Of a stretch of 64,000 bases of DNA, positions 45,510 through 60,300 are shown piece after piece. The notes beneath the pieces are model-generated. The model did not search any database, was not told the origin of the DNA, and worked only from the letters and a program-made list of their open reading frames with translations. Position numbers and translations under genes: made by a program. This stretch comes from Plotosus lineatus (taxonomy: Eukaryota > Chordata > Actinopteri > Siluriformes > Plotosidae). Within the stretch, counting starts at the first letter, position 1. Each line of letters begins with the position of its first letter. Location: contig CM045738.1 in NCBI GenBank assembly GCA_024760905.1, forward strand, positions 50,024,797 to 50,088,796. The letters are read 5' to 3'.

Positions 45510-48500
45510 TTACATCACCTCGTAGCCTTTGCGGATGCCCGTCATCAGCGTACAGGCAAACACCACTCCCAAGATCTAAAGCAACAAGAGCCAAAGCCAT
45601 GAGGAGAGGAAAAGGTTTGGAAGGCGGTGAGAAAGTGGAACAGAAAGCTGGGAATTACCTCGATCAGAGCAATCACCAGAGCTGCAACTCCGACCCACAG
45701 AATGTTTTTCTTGAGGAAATTCTCTAGAGCGACACCGCAACCCTGCAGCACAACACACTTATGATTACATTATTCACGGGGAAAAATCTATATGGGTTTG
45801 GTGCAAAAAGAAAGGGGCTCAGAGACGGGGGCATTCTGAGTGTGTGGTTGATCTGAAACACCTCGCAAGAACTCGGTGCTTGTTCTCCACTGACCTCGGT
45901 GTAGATTTTGCTCTGGTCTTTAATGGCTCCTTGTCCACAGTCCTTTGTTTGGTTCCTGCAGCAGGAGTCCGGGACGGAGTCTTTCTCTAAGTGAGTCTCC
46001 CAGTCAGAAGCATTCAGTGCTCCACAACATTTCAGCTACACACACACACACAACAAAATGTTGTTAAATGACCATTTCCACCAAGATGACACTATTTGTG
46101 CGATGTTTATACCAACAAATCTGTTTTATTGGTTAAAGTTGCTTTACAATGTGAACCAGTTAAAACAAAGCTCAGCGCAGAACCAGACTCTGTCATCATC
46201 ATAAGGACACAGAGAGGTCCTGGAGCCCCACTCTGTGACATCCCCACCTACTGGTTTACCTGAGCACATGCACAGGTGTGTGTGTGTTCGGTTACTATAG
46301 TGTAGGATCTCTATCAGACGAGGCATGCAGTGCAATTACTGGGAAAACTGAACCCCTCCATAGTCTTCTCCAGCACATCCTGAAAACTTTCAATAGGTTT
46401 AAGGTCGGGACTTTGGGGGGCCAATACATATGTGAAAATGATTCCTCGAGCTCCCTGAACCACTCACTCATTATTCAAGTCCACATGTGATATCCAAGAT
46501 ATCAGGGAGTATTGTTGTGATAACCTGCTCGTTCAGTACGTTCAGATCATCATCTCTTCAGTTTATTGACACATTAATGTTGCTGAGCCTCGACCGGAAC
46601 AACATCGCCATGGGGATTACATGCTGTGATCAGTTAGGGTGGTATAGCACTGCAAGTTTTTTGAGCATAGAGTAATTTATGAATTCTGGATGCCAACACA
46701 GATGTTCAGAGCGGACGTGTGTTAATAGTGAACCACATGAAAGACACACCTGCTGCTGTAGCTTATCCAGTTCATCCCGAACATCCTTGTGATCTTTATA
46801 ATCTGCAATTGCCTTCTTCATGCCATCATTCACCAGTCCTGCCAGCTGCACAAAAAGACAAAAATCATCTAAAACTGTAACCTCATGTTGGTGAGAAAGT
46901 TAAATCATCAATGATTGATACAATAAAAACGATTCGTGGAAATCAATACAACTCCCTGAAAATCTCCACGTGAACATGTACGACTCGCTGGCTTGTTGGA
47001 ACCCTTACCTGGTTTCTCAAGACATATGCAGCAATGGATATTCCAATTTCGATGATGATGATGAAGGTAATCAGGACTGAGAACTGAGAAGAAACAAGGA
47101 GTCAGAAACAGGGTTTTTTACCCATAAAACATAAATGACATTGCTCTGCAGTTATATGAGGCGCCTCGGTGTGTTATGATACGGATTACGTCATGAGGTC
47201 GTGTTCAGAGTGAGAGCAGAGGAAGCAGAAAACATTACTGGATGAAATTACGATATGACTGAAAATCCATCTTCCGCAGAACCAGGTTCAAACATCCATG
47301 AACACAACGTGTCCATGATAAAATACCTGTGGAAGAAAGGGTTCCACCTCCATGCTGTGGTAAAACAATAGAAATCTCCACTTATTGTACTGATTTTAAA
47401 CAGGTTTGGTGGCTCAGGGTGTTTCCATATGATCCATATTCACTACCAGAACCTTCTCCTTGCTTCCAGAACCCCAGAACGATTCCTCCAGTCATATAAC
47501 ACTAAACCAATCTGATGCCTCACAACAGACGTAACAACTTGGCATAAATAGAAGACACGAGTACAACGGCGCTGATTGGTGGAGGGTCAGATTCATTTAG
47601 TGTTTGGATGTTCAGGAGGTTCAGACGTGGACATTCAGAACCTGGTTCTGTACCTGTAATTATTATTTTCTCTGAAGTAGATTTTCCTGATTAGCGACAA
47701 AGTGATGTAAATCAGTCTGTTTTCGTTCCACAAAAGTAATTGACCCTTTTATGATATAAAACAAACCGAAGAAAAGGGTCTTCCCTCGGTCTATACTCCA
47801 GACGTCACCCGGGTTCCTGTTGCGCTCTTCATATACTAAAATGATTATTTAGCCTAAGCTTGGTGGACGTTCCGTCCTGTTCCTTCTGACTCAACAACTA
47901 TCCAGAAATGTCCACAGACCTGAGACAAATACAGGATGACCAAAATAAACCCCTCCCACACTTCAAAAGGTCAATAAAATGAAATGTGGGCGGTTTTTCG
48001 GTCACCTTGTACTTGTAAAAGGCTCAGTGGATCTTGTGGAATAGCCCAAGAGACCGTGAGAAACAATGAGCTAAACTAAGAGATGTTTTGGGGTCAACCT
48101 GTAATTGTTACGAAATTAAAACTCTGTTTGCTCAGATGTGACCGCTCGAATAAAATTAAGCAACATTCCCTTCACAAAGTCCATCTGGACTCTGCTCAGG
48201 CCTCACAATGAATTTCTGTACTCAGTGTGGAGGCTTCAGCTGCGTCCCCTGCCTTACCGTTGTGACCATGCAGTAGTTCTCTTTCCATGCTCCACAGCAG
48301 CCGAAGAAGGCGATGAAGAAGATCACCACTCCTACCACGATGATGACAATGGGGGATGCGGTGCTGGCCACCTGTGCAATCCCCGGTATTCCAGCGAATG
48401 CTGTCTTTGCCAAAACCCCGACGACGACAAGAGCCAGGCCACAGATCTACAGAGACACATCAGAACAAGACAATCCGGGTTTATCACATGAGACGGTCCG

Positions 48501-51500
48501 TTTCCAAGAAGCAAAAAAAAAAAAACTCCACAGAATAAATTCACACACAGTCTCAAGTAAGCCATATACGCAGAAAATTTTTATCACATTGATTATGGTT
48601 GCATTAAAAAAAAAAAAAGAAAACTAAGCGGAAATAGTGAGAGTAATTCGTAACAAATGATTTTCTTATTAAACACACACTGAAGTGTTTATAATGACTA
48701 AAGGTGGGAAGTAAAAATTTATTTTGTACACTTTAAAGTTTTGCTTTCTGTACAGTCATCACTTGACTTATGAATTTAATCCGTTCCGAGGGTGAGCTTG
48801 TAAGTCAAATGTTCATCAGATGATATAATTATTCCCAGCAGATTTTTGCTGTATCAAAGCTCGTATCATTTAAAATTTGTTATAAAAGACACTCGTAAGT
48901 CAAGGTACCACTGTACTTCAGAGCTGTTGTTTATATTGTATTATTCGTGATTTTCTATCTACATTCCTCCTCTAAGCTGATGCAGCAAGTACTGAATAAT
49001 ACTGTATATCCTGTTCAGTCTGTCACTTATAATGTTATCAACAGGGAAATAAATTAAACAGATGAATGGTCAGTGGTTGCCCGTCGGTAGGGTCAGAAAG
49101 ATTCAAGCCCCACTATCACCAGGTTGTCACTGTTGTCCCCCCAGTGCAGCTCACTGGGTTATCAAAAGCTGGCCGGGTCTGCGCCGTCTGTGATGGGAGG
49201 TTCGTGTAAAAGAATCATTGCTGACTATTGTGCAGAGAAGCTGCAGAGACGTCAGCATGTTTTTGCCCCGTGATGGCCTGGAGCTGTCCAGGGTGTGGAT
49301 GACTTACTTCACATTCTTAAAGTTGGTCACACATTGTATCATATACAGGTATATCTCACCCAACGTCACTGATTGGTTCCAGGAGAGACGACGCAAGTCG
49401 AAAAATGACTTAAATAGATTTGTGTCCAGGCTAGGCTAGGCTACGCCAAATTTACTTGTCTAGGCTAAACCAAAAATAACCATTCCTAGATCTGTACTTT
49501 ATTCATGATTGCAATTTTCAATAATATATATTTAATAAGAATCTATTTTATTAAGCTTTTTAATTTATTTTTTATTTTCCAAATATTTTTTAAAAACCGA
49601 CGTATAATTGAGAATGACTTAACTCAAAACGACTTAAGCCGAGGTATATCCGTATTGTATATCAGGTTGTATAGTAGCAGAGTGGTCCTGCAATGGCCTG
49701 GTGAGCTGTCCAGGGTGTACCCCTCCCTCGCTCCAAGTCGGCCGAGAAGGGCGCCAGCCTCCCCGCAACCCTAATTCGGATTAAACAGCTTATGAAAAGA
49801 ATGAATGATAATCTTTTTTCACAATTTACTTTCCTATGAAATTCAGAAGTTTCTTCTTTAATGCAAAATTTCTAAGCTCCTCCTCTTTTATAGGATTTAT
49901 TTAGGTTTACAGTTTAACTTCTATTCAAGCAAAGATTTTTTTTATTGAAATCACCATAACTATCACCCAACAATCACGGAGACTTTATCATCCGGAGCAG
50001 ACGCTGTTGTTTTCCAGACCGTATCAAATCTTTTTTAAAACTGAAAAAGCCACTTCCCAAAACACTTGTCTCCGCCCCCTTAACTCACCTTACAGACACT
50101 TTTATTCTCACATATTTTTATAGTTTTGCTTATTTGCTTTTTCCAATCATAATTTATTTATTTTCACATAATTCTTTCAGTGCCTCCATAGTATTCATTC
50201 AAATAATGCCACCATGTTTATCATTAATAACTCAGAACAACATGCTTCACATTCTTCGAACCTGACCTCACCCCGTTCACTCAGTCATGTGATCAAACCC
50301 ATGCATGTATTACGTATATGGATCAAACTTTCTGGCCTCATCCTCGAGCACATGACATGACTCACTGCACTGTTTCACCTCAAGTCTGACAAGGAATTCG
50401 AGTGGAACACACACTACTGCTTTTACTTCATTTACATCAAACAGTTGTTCTGCCTGTATTTGCTCAGGGAGTTGGGTGTTGGGTGTCGGAAGGGCAAAGT
50501 AGCCAGTTCGGTGTTTAGGTAAATACACACAATATAGAACCTGTCCTGGCTCACTCACCCTGGCACACATTTTCAACAGTGTACAGCAGGGAGAAGGCTG
50601 AGACTGCATAACACACTGGAGTCTGAAACTTTACCAGACATTTAAGGTCCCGTCTACCAAATAAAAACTTGTGATGCACAGGCATGTGACGCCATAGAAA
50701 TATCCTGAAAATACACATTTCTGTGACGTGAGAGAGACTGCCATACATGCACCTTATATAAGTTTGTTAAAGACTAGCTGTAAATAAGGTTTAAAGATCC
50801 ATATTTTAGTTACATATTTATAAAAATCTAGGTGGCACGGTGGTTCACATGTCTGCCTCACAGCAAGAAGGTCCTGGGTTCGATTCCCAGCTCGGGTGTT
50901 TCTGTAGGGAGTTTGCCAGTTCTCCCCGTGCTTGCGTGGGTTTCCTCCAGGTACTCCGGTTTCCTTCCACAGTCCAAAAACAGTCGGCTACTCATCAGTT
51001 CCAAATCTCCCCTAGTTGTCAGCATGAATGATGTTGGCCTGCAATGGCCTGGCGAGGTGTCCTGGATGTACTTTGGCCTCAGCCGGTGTCTGCTGAGACA
51101 GGTGCCAGCCTCCCTGCGACCCTAATTAGAACCAAGCGGTTCAGAAAATGAAGCACCCTTCTTTGTTCTTACTGCCACAGTAACAACTTTTAATTATTAA
51201 ACACTATCAGCCACGTCTATAACCACGAGGCCAGCCTTAAAAATATCGTTGTTGGCAGTAACACGCCCGGTTGGGCCGAAATTGTAGATAAAAACCCTGC
51301 CTGAGCATTCAGACGCAAAACATAAAAATATACCGGTCAGTGATATTGAAAAAATGTGTCCCATATCGTGCACTGTACTAAAAAGTGACCAAAGCGCAAT
51401 CAGTATCAACTGCACCTTGTGATTGGTCAATTCCACCAGTTCTGTGAAACAGCGATTCTCATTGGCCGGTACTGTCTTAACAACAAGGCGAAGAGCATGA

Positions 51501-54048
51501 TGGGAGGCAACAATGATGAGGCAAAAAAACTGTTCTCTGTCACCATTAAAGGTCCCAATGTGAAAATAAATTAATGTGTTTCAAATTGAGCTACATGTTT
51601 GCTGACATTTTCGAACAAATACAATTATAAACCACCAGCAACAGCACGGAGCCTGACGAAGGTATTTGTTAGTTGTTGACCGCAATATTAAAAGTTGATA
51701 TTTTGAAGAAACCTTGATACTCTGTTGATTACAATATTAAAAGAATAAACTTTGATATTCAGTTTGTTCATTTCAAATATAAGATATTTATTTCATTCTA
51801 CTGTGTTTACAACATCACATACATAATATAGCATGATGTAGGAAAAACATTTCCCTGCAAATTTGGGTGACCTCCCTTCCTGGTGAATATTTTTAAATCA
51901 TGTTATTGCCAACAAAGAATTTTTAAGCTTGGCCCTTATATACGATCATTCCTGCACCAATTTGCTTTCTCTACCTTGAAGAGTCCAAAAAAAAACAAAC
52001 AAAAAAAAAAAACAGTTTTTCAATCACAGAGAAACTGAAAAGGTCAAAGTCCTGAAAGGTGCGTCTGGCACCAGAGCCCATGTTGTGCGTGTCATTGCGC
52101 TGGGGCTGAGAAAAGAGACAGCTGGGCTGCGTGTGTGTATAACAGCAACACGCCTTCGAGCCGCCCTCATGGTTTTCATCAAGTTTTTATCAACTTTACT
52201 TGATGAATTTCTTTTAAATTTTCCATAAAGTCCTGTTAACAGTAAAAAGTTTCACCACAAACACTTTCAGCTTTACATTTATTTTTTATTCTATATTACA
52301 TGTCACATAGTTTCACATGCAGAAAACAAACCCATGGTCCGCCTTCTACCCTTTCACATCCTCATCCGCGGGAACACGCGGCAACACCAGTGTAAATATT
52401 TAAGTGTTGAATTAGTGACAGCAGATTACGGATAGAGGTTTTTTCTTTTCTTTTCTTTTTTTTTTTAAACCCCTCACTTCCGGAGTAGTCATGGGCTTTC
52501 CCAACCTCCCAACATTTTTTTTCCTAGCCAGACAAAGTATTGCTGATTACACACTGAGGAACAATGTTGAGCCTCACATGACACTCACATGATGCCATCA
52601 GTACACCTTAGGAAATTTAGTCACAAGGTTACGTCCTACTCTCGCTTACTCACAATCAGCAGTGAACTGGGGTAAATAAATAAATAAAATAAAATTCATT
52701 CACTTCTCCTTCCATCATCTGTTTGTCCAGTCAGATAAAATATCCCTCCTCTACGGATCCCAACTGAGCTGTGCTGTTGGTTTTGAAAATACGACAGATC
52801 CATTTAAACATCAAATCTTTCACACAAGAAGTGGTCGGGCAGGATAGCGTCACATCAGGATGCACGACCGCACAGGAAACCCATGTCTTGGGTTTTATGT
52901 GTAAGGCGTGCATGCATTTGTTCCATGAGCTTGTCAGCTGATGAACTCGCACATAAACGACTACTGCAATAGTTCATGGCTCGTCCCCTCAGAGGGGACT
53001 AACACTAACCCAAACAGAATCAGCACTAGCACTAACCCAAACAGAACCAATATGAATACCAACTCAAACAGAAGTGATATACTCACACAGAACAGGTAGA
53101 CAGCAAACAACTGCAACTAGTGTTTGTTTCCATTCGGTCCATCTCCGATTGACTTCAAGGTGACAGGATGAAACTTGGAGTTCCTGGTTGGTCATCTCAT
53201 GCCATGAGATATTCTACACCTGTCTCAGGATACTTGAATAGGTTCCATCCAGTGTCTTCTCCTCAGTTTCAGAGTCCCCATGTTGAGCTGCCATATATGA
53301 GGATGGACTCTACTGTTCGTATAAAAAGTTGTAGCCTGCCAGGTTGCTTTTCCAAACCCTGCCCATTTTGTTCAGGGATTGTCATGCATGTATTTTCCTG
53401 ACATTTCTGTCTCTTTATTTGGAATCGACCCAACCACCAAGATACTTGAAGTTCTGTTCATCTGTCGTCTCCATGATAGGCCGCGTGATCATTTTTCCGT
53501 CAATTGTTCCTTTATCTTCAGGCGTTACATTATAGAACATTGATTTGGTTTTCTTGGAGTTCAACACCAGATCAAATTCGCCATGTTTTACTTGGACGTT
53601 ATGCAGTATATTTGGCTGGCTTGTCTGACATCATTACTTAGCAGGTCAATATCATCAGCAAAGTCCAAGCGTGTAATAGAGACTGGAGATATTCTTCGGC
53701 TTTGCCGCCGCTCGATGGTGAAACCGAGTTCTTCCTCTCGTCCTGCCTTCCTCAGATGGTCACAGAATTCTTCATCTTATATTCTATTCGTACCAGTGTT
53801 CCCATTAAGGAGAATCAAGTTTGTACCAATATTGTGTTCAGATGATTCGGACGCTGGAGGCATTGGCTGCAATTTTGACGGCGTAGCTTGCTTGATGGCA
53901 AGAAGCGCGGGGAGGGTGTGGCAGGAGGTGTCCCTCTCCCGCAGGGGAGGGTCTACTTCCGATAGATGCCGAACATTTTGACAACTGTTTAACATTATTT
54001 ATGAACAAGCTGTAGATTGTGGAACTTAAAACAAAACAAAGACGGGGG

Positions 54049-54079
<31 letters not shown>

Positions 54080-57000
54080 CTGGCGCAGCACCAATAATTC
54101 CTTACGCCAATCTAAAACAATTTGTGCCACTGTAGCATCAATTTAGCCGAATGGGAACACTGGTTCGTATGTTGTTTTATTGGTTGGCAAGTCAGCAACT
54201 ATTGTTGATGTTGTTTCTGGGTTACCAGCAGATGGGCAGTGGAGGCTTAATGGTTAATGCAGTGGGTTGCAAATCCAAAGGTCAGCGGTTCAAGTCCCAC
54301 CGTCACTGCTGTTGGGCCCTTGAGCAAGGCCCTTAACCCCAAATTGCTCAAGCTTTATATAAAAATGATAATTGCAAGTCGCTCTGGATCAGAACGTCTG
54401 CCCAACGCTTTAACCGTTTGTGGTCACGACATCAGCGGGTTCAACCCAGAAACCTGTTATTTTTGGTACTGCACGAACTCCCAGTCAAACATTCTGCTGC
54501 CGATGTCTTCACCATAATCTTGGCAGGGAGGTATCCGGGTGCCACACCTGACCCAAGGTCAACCTGTGATTTTGTCCAGGACTGCTTATTTGGTATTCGC
54601 AGCTAACACCTCGATATCTAGAGGCCAATCCGCAACCTGGGGACCCAGTGGATGGGAGTTTTCATCACAACACCATTAAACGCTTTCAACCACCTCATGT
54701 GACCACCTAAATTCATTTATGTTTATTTTCTTCATAAAATGTACACAAATTTATTCCTTATGCTTTTATTTCACAATTTCAGCATGCATATTGAGAAGGT
54801 TAATGAAAACACAATTATTATTTTGGTATCAACAATCAGCAGTTCACACATTTGTTTTACTTGAAAACCTATCAGGGAACCTGCAGCTTCACACACTGGT
54901 AGTGGGGAAGTTATGATGTAAATGTTTATTCTGACATTTAGCCTCTACTTCCTTCTACAATTACTGTCAATTGAGTATTGTTTTGTGTCCAAAAAAGACA
55001 CAGGTTTGACTCTCAAGGCCGTTGAACTCAGTCATACGTCCATAAAACATATTGCAGAATGTAAATAACGGAGTGATGGAACAGTCCTAAGGGTAACAGT
55101 GCAGCTTCTCGGGTAGGTGAAGTTTCATACTTCGCTGAGACCGTCTTTATGATTACAGCTGCTGCGACATCACATTTTTTCTTTTCTCCAACAATGCTGG
55201 CCATCCTCACACAGCTTTTGGCTTGATCTGTGTCCTTGCGTGGACTCATCTGAATATTTTGAAAAGCCTCTGCGCTGTGCATGGACACCACTACAGTGTT
55301 AGATAGTACTGGCCAAACTAAAAGGAAAACAGCAGCCAGAGTTCTGTTTTTTTTTTAACTTCAACAAAACTGACCAAGCGACACAACTGAGTGAATCAGA
55401 ACGATAAAAATTATAATACCGAGCTCGTACAGACATCAGTAAAAAAACTCAGACTGTAATACTAATCAAAACATGTTCTTTTTTTGCTTGAAGATCATTT
55501 TATGGATGATTTTGGTTACATCATCGATCAACTTGAAAAGCAAAGTTACTTTTCATGTTATACAGATTTACGTCGACTTAAGTTGTTTCGAGTAAAGTCG
55601 TTCTCGATTATATGTCGGTTTTCAAAAAATATATGGAAAAATAATTTTAAAAAAGTTTGCATTATTAGTAGTAGATTTTATATAGCGCTTTATCCACACT
55701 GAACAGCATGCTCAAAGCGCTCTTTGGTGCCCTCTGTGCTCCGGGCACCTGTCACCACTGTGCGGCGCCAGTTATTGCGTTGTTCTATCCTTTTGATGCT
55801 GAGCGCCAAGCAGGAAGCAACAACTTCCAAATTTGAACGTCTTATGGTATGACGCGGCCGGATTCGAACTCTGACCTTCCAGAGGATAAAGCGGACGCTC
55901 TACCAACTAAGCTAAATCCCTGGTATCATTATAACCATATACAGTCGGCCCCCATACTTACGACATTAATCAGTTCAAGAGCTTTTTTTCGTAACGCGGG
56001 AATTTCGTAAGTAGGGGGTGCAATTTACATGTAAAATGCCTGATTCGTTCCAAGGCTCCCAAGACTACCCCATAAACCCTTCAAAAATTATCAAAGTAAA
56101 GTAGACCCTTGACTATTTGTGGTTTTGCACTCACGGTTTGAGTAGTCGCTGACTGCCGAGCAGCTCGCACGTGATTCAAATTCAGCCAATGGCTGTCCTC
56201 CTTCCTGCTGATTGGTTGAGATGATGTAATGCCCCTTTTTCCTCATTCGTGCACAAGTTGGCAATCAGCCTTTTTTTAAGTGTGTTTTAATTACCAGTTA
56301 AGTTCTATGATGTCACTCCTGCTAAGCACCAGAAAATGGTAATGGCGTTGGATGTCTCTTCTAGGGAAATAAGACTTTATCTGGAAGAAACGAGTTTCCT
56401 CTGAAGTGCCATTGGCCTGAAGAGGAATAATCATCTGAAATGTTGTAAAACACTCCACTATTAAAGTCTTTTTCAATTATTATTCCAGTACATGACCTAA
56501 GGTAATGTTTAAAATGTTTGTGTTATATTTTATTTACTATGGTGTAGCATGTTTCTCATTTTGATTTGTTTATCCAATTTATTACATTTCTTGTTCTTTT
56601 ATGTCCTTTTTGCTATGGTCTGTGTTTTAGGGGTATTTAATTTTGGCACTGTGCCACTGTGCCAGCAGATTTCCAAGCCAATTTCTTCTTTATTATGCTT
56701 TTTTTTTTTTTTAACAATGTGACATGTACTCCGGCGCAACGTATTGTCCGGAAAATAAGGTATTTAGTATATTAAATATTATATAGAGGGATCCTTCGCT
56801 ATTTCGTGCTTCAATTCGTGCAGCTCCAGTACATTGCCTTGTTTTTTTTTTATATTCATCGAATTAAAAAATAAGGAAATTAAGGAAGAATAGGTAAGAA
56901 ATTTAAGTAAAATGCCACAAAAACAAAGCCAATTATGCAAAAAAAAAAATCCTAAACAAACACAAAACAAAAAACAACCTAAAACCTCCCATCAAAACTA

Positions 57001-57324
57001 CTTACATTTTTGTGGGGTGCGCATCTGAGTGCGTGCGTGTGCATCTCAGTGTGTGTGTGTTTGTGCGCACGTGCATCTGTATGTGTGTGTATTTATATTT
57101 TATTTACATCTTATGCATTTTTTTTATTGTTTAATTGTTATTATAAGCATTGAATGTGTATTTAATGATATTATATACACACAGACATGTACGTATACGT
57201 CTGTCAGGGGAGGGGGGTGATATTACTTCGTGGAATTCAGTGGTTACGGGGGGATCTCGGTCCCATTTAACCGTGGAAAATGCGGGAAATAAAATATATA
57301 TATATTTAATTATATATAAAAAGG

Positions 57325-57360
<36 letters not shown>

Positions 57361-60300
57361 CAGAGAGACAGAGAGACAGACATCCCTTGCCACTTCGCAA
57401 TTTGAGCATCACGGTCTTTGGTACATCACGGTATTTAAAAAAAAAAAAAAAAAAAAAATCATAAATTCAAAATTCTCACTGAAACTCGAATGTAAGCAAG
57501 CGGAAGGCAGGGACCCAAGGCAAGCTGCGTCCATTGTTTCCAAAGGACAGACTGAAGTGCACCTCCTCCCCAGTTCAGGCAGGGACCGCCCACGCAACTC
57601 AATCTCGCAAGCTGATTGGCTTAGACGCGTGATGCTTTTGCCTCCCACCCACTCAAATCAATCTTGCAAGCTGATTGGCTTAGACGCGTGACACTGTTAC
57701 CTCGCACATTCCCGTGGCATTTTTTGGTGATTTTGTGATGTTATAGTGTTTGTGAACGTCCTGCACCACGGAGAAGAGCTATTGTCAGTGGCAGTGGTGG
57801 TCTAGTGGTATAGGGCGCTGGATCGCTGATCCAAAGGTTGGGGGTTCGAGTCCCACTCTCCACAAGGTTGTCACTGTCCCCCCAGTGCAGCTAACTGGGT
57901 TATCAAAGGCGGGCCATGTCTTTCACTGTCTATGGTGAGAGGCATGTAAAAGAACCATTGCTGACTTTCGTAAAGAGTAGGTTGCAAAGTCGTCAGCGTG
58001 TTTCTGTCCCTTGCTAAAAAGGGTTGTGACAGGAAGGGCATCCGACGTAAAAACCTCTGCCAAATCAAAAACGTGCGAATCAGATGATTCGCTGTGGCGA
58101 CTCCCGAGTAAAGGGGAAAAAGCCAAAAGGAAGACAGACAGACAGTATTTACATAACAAAAGGACATGTCCTTTTGTTATTTGCTCTACCAAAAAGTATT
58201 GAGCACTCTCCTACGGAAGGATCTACTCAGAAAATCCTCGACAGTATTTACATATGCATATAACTAACGTTTAATATACACTTCTTGATATTGTATAGAC
58301 GCGAAAACATATAGAAATGAGACAACATGGTGGAAATGAGAGGGGCGTTCCTACTTCGCGGTTTTTCGAATATCACGGCCAGGTCTGGTCTACATTATCC
58401 GCGATATTCAAAGGGATTACTGTAGATAGATATATAGTCGGCCCTCTACTTACAAAAACCTCCGAGTATGAAAAATCCAGGTTACGAAAAACATTTTCTT
58501 AACTCTTTGTCCTCTTTTTACAATAACAACCTCTTTTTATGAAAAGCGCCAAACACGCCATTCAAAAATTCAAATGCGCCATTCAAAATTCAAACAATGC
58601 GCAAGTTGCTTTCTCATTGGCTGTCTCCCAACATCCCGCCCCACTGGCCTCCCATTGGCCGGGAGGGAGCTGACCTGTACCCATACTTCCTGTTTGTCAC
58701 ATGTGTGGAGGAGAGTTGAACAGTACTGTTGGCTTGTTTTGAGATTGATCATGCAGCGTTATATTTCGTTATCGCCGAAACCCCTCTACAATAGGGATGA
58801 TACTGAAGCAGAAGGAGACCTTAAAGTGGAAATACAGTGACGGAAGTGATTATTTCGGCACGATATTGAAGCAGAAGGAGCATGAAAACAGAGTGCTCCG
58901 TGGGACAAGACCTCCGATCTTGCAAGGATAATATTGAATCAGGACCTCTTTAAACAGGTACTGTAGTTCTGCTTTAAATACAACATCCCGTCCATTTAAA
59001 CATTTAAATAGAATTGTTCCATTGGCTGCACTTTGCGTGTGGGCGAAGACCACATTTGGCAAAAAACACCAGAGAGACAGAGTTTTGTGTGTGTGTGAGA
59101 GAGGGAGAGAGAGAGACAGTGTGTGTGTGTGTGTGTGTAAGAGAGAGAAAGAGAGAGAGACTGCGTACAGAGTCAGTCAGAAATGAAAGGAGGTGTTCTT
59201 TAACTCTCTTTCGAAGGAGCACATTGCAGCTTATTTTTCGTTTTTAAGTTGTTTAATTCAGTAAATGCTTAATAAATGTGGCACGCTCTGCCGAATGGGA
59301 GCAAAACGCGGCTCATCCGGACCTCCGATCCGTCAAGGAAACAAGTTAATTCTGAGTTCACACCTCCGATCTGTCAAGCAGAGAGTGCGCTTTGAATTCC
59401 CCGTCTTAAAATGCTCCAGCGTCCTGCGTGTGGGCGGAGCCCGCATTCGGCGGAGCACGCCACAAATGTGTGTTGTTTGTTTGCTTGTGTGTGTGTGAGA
59501 AAGAGAGAGATAGAGAGAGACAGTGCGTGTGTGTATGTGCGTTAATAAAAATGTTTAATAATGGTTTAATTAATAAATACGTTAATAAAATGGTTCAATA
59601 TGTTAATAAAATGTTTAAATGGTTTAATAAATAAATTTTCTTTTACTTTTAATTCATATTTCATACAAAATTGATTGGTGTACCTTTACATTTTTTAAGG
59701 GGTTATGGGGTAGTCTTGGGAGCCTTGGGACGAATCATGCATTTTACATGTAAAATACACCTCTACTTATGAAAACTTCAGGTTACGAAACTGCTCTGGA
59801 ACGGATTAATTTCATAAGTAGAGGGCCGATTGTGTGTGTGTGTGTATGTGTGTGTGTGTGTGTGTGTGGCACAGACGCTCCCCAACTTACGTTCATCCGT
59901 TTTTCCGATTTTACGTTGTTTTTTTTGTTTTTCAAAAAAAATTTGTCAAATTTTGAATTTAGACGTACTACATAGTATGCTGACGTAATGACGCAATGAC
60001 ACTGCGTCCATTGTTTACAAACGACAGACTGAACGTTCCCCTCCTTCTTCCAGGTTCAGTTATATATACACATCGTTTTATATATAATATTATACATATC
60101 AGTTATATAGCGTGTTACCCTTGTGTTATGACGTCGTCTCTGTGATCTTTGTGTTTACACGGTTTTGCCGACTTTTGTAACCCGAAGCAAATATGGTTGG
60201 TCAGAAGCATAAGCCGACTGGCATGGGTGCAAGTGTCATACACTGAGATGAATTAACTATCTGTTCGGATTGGCACAATCTACCATGCATACTCAGTTAA

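Noticed and set aside
55840..55918. A real tRNA gene
   Set aside because: The A and B boxes are good, but the sequence continues into a SINE body and tail.
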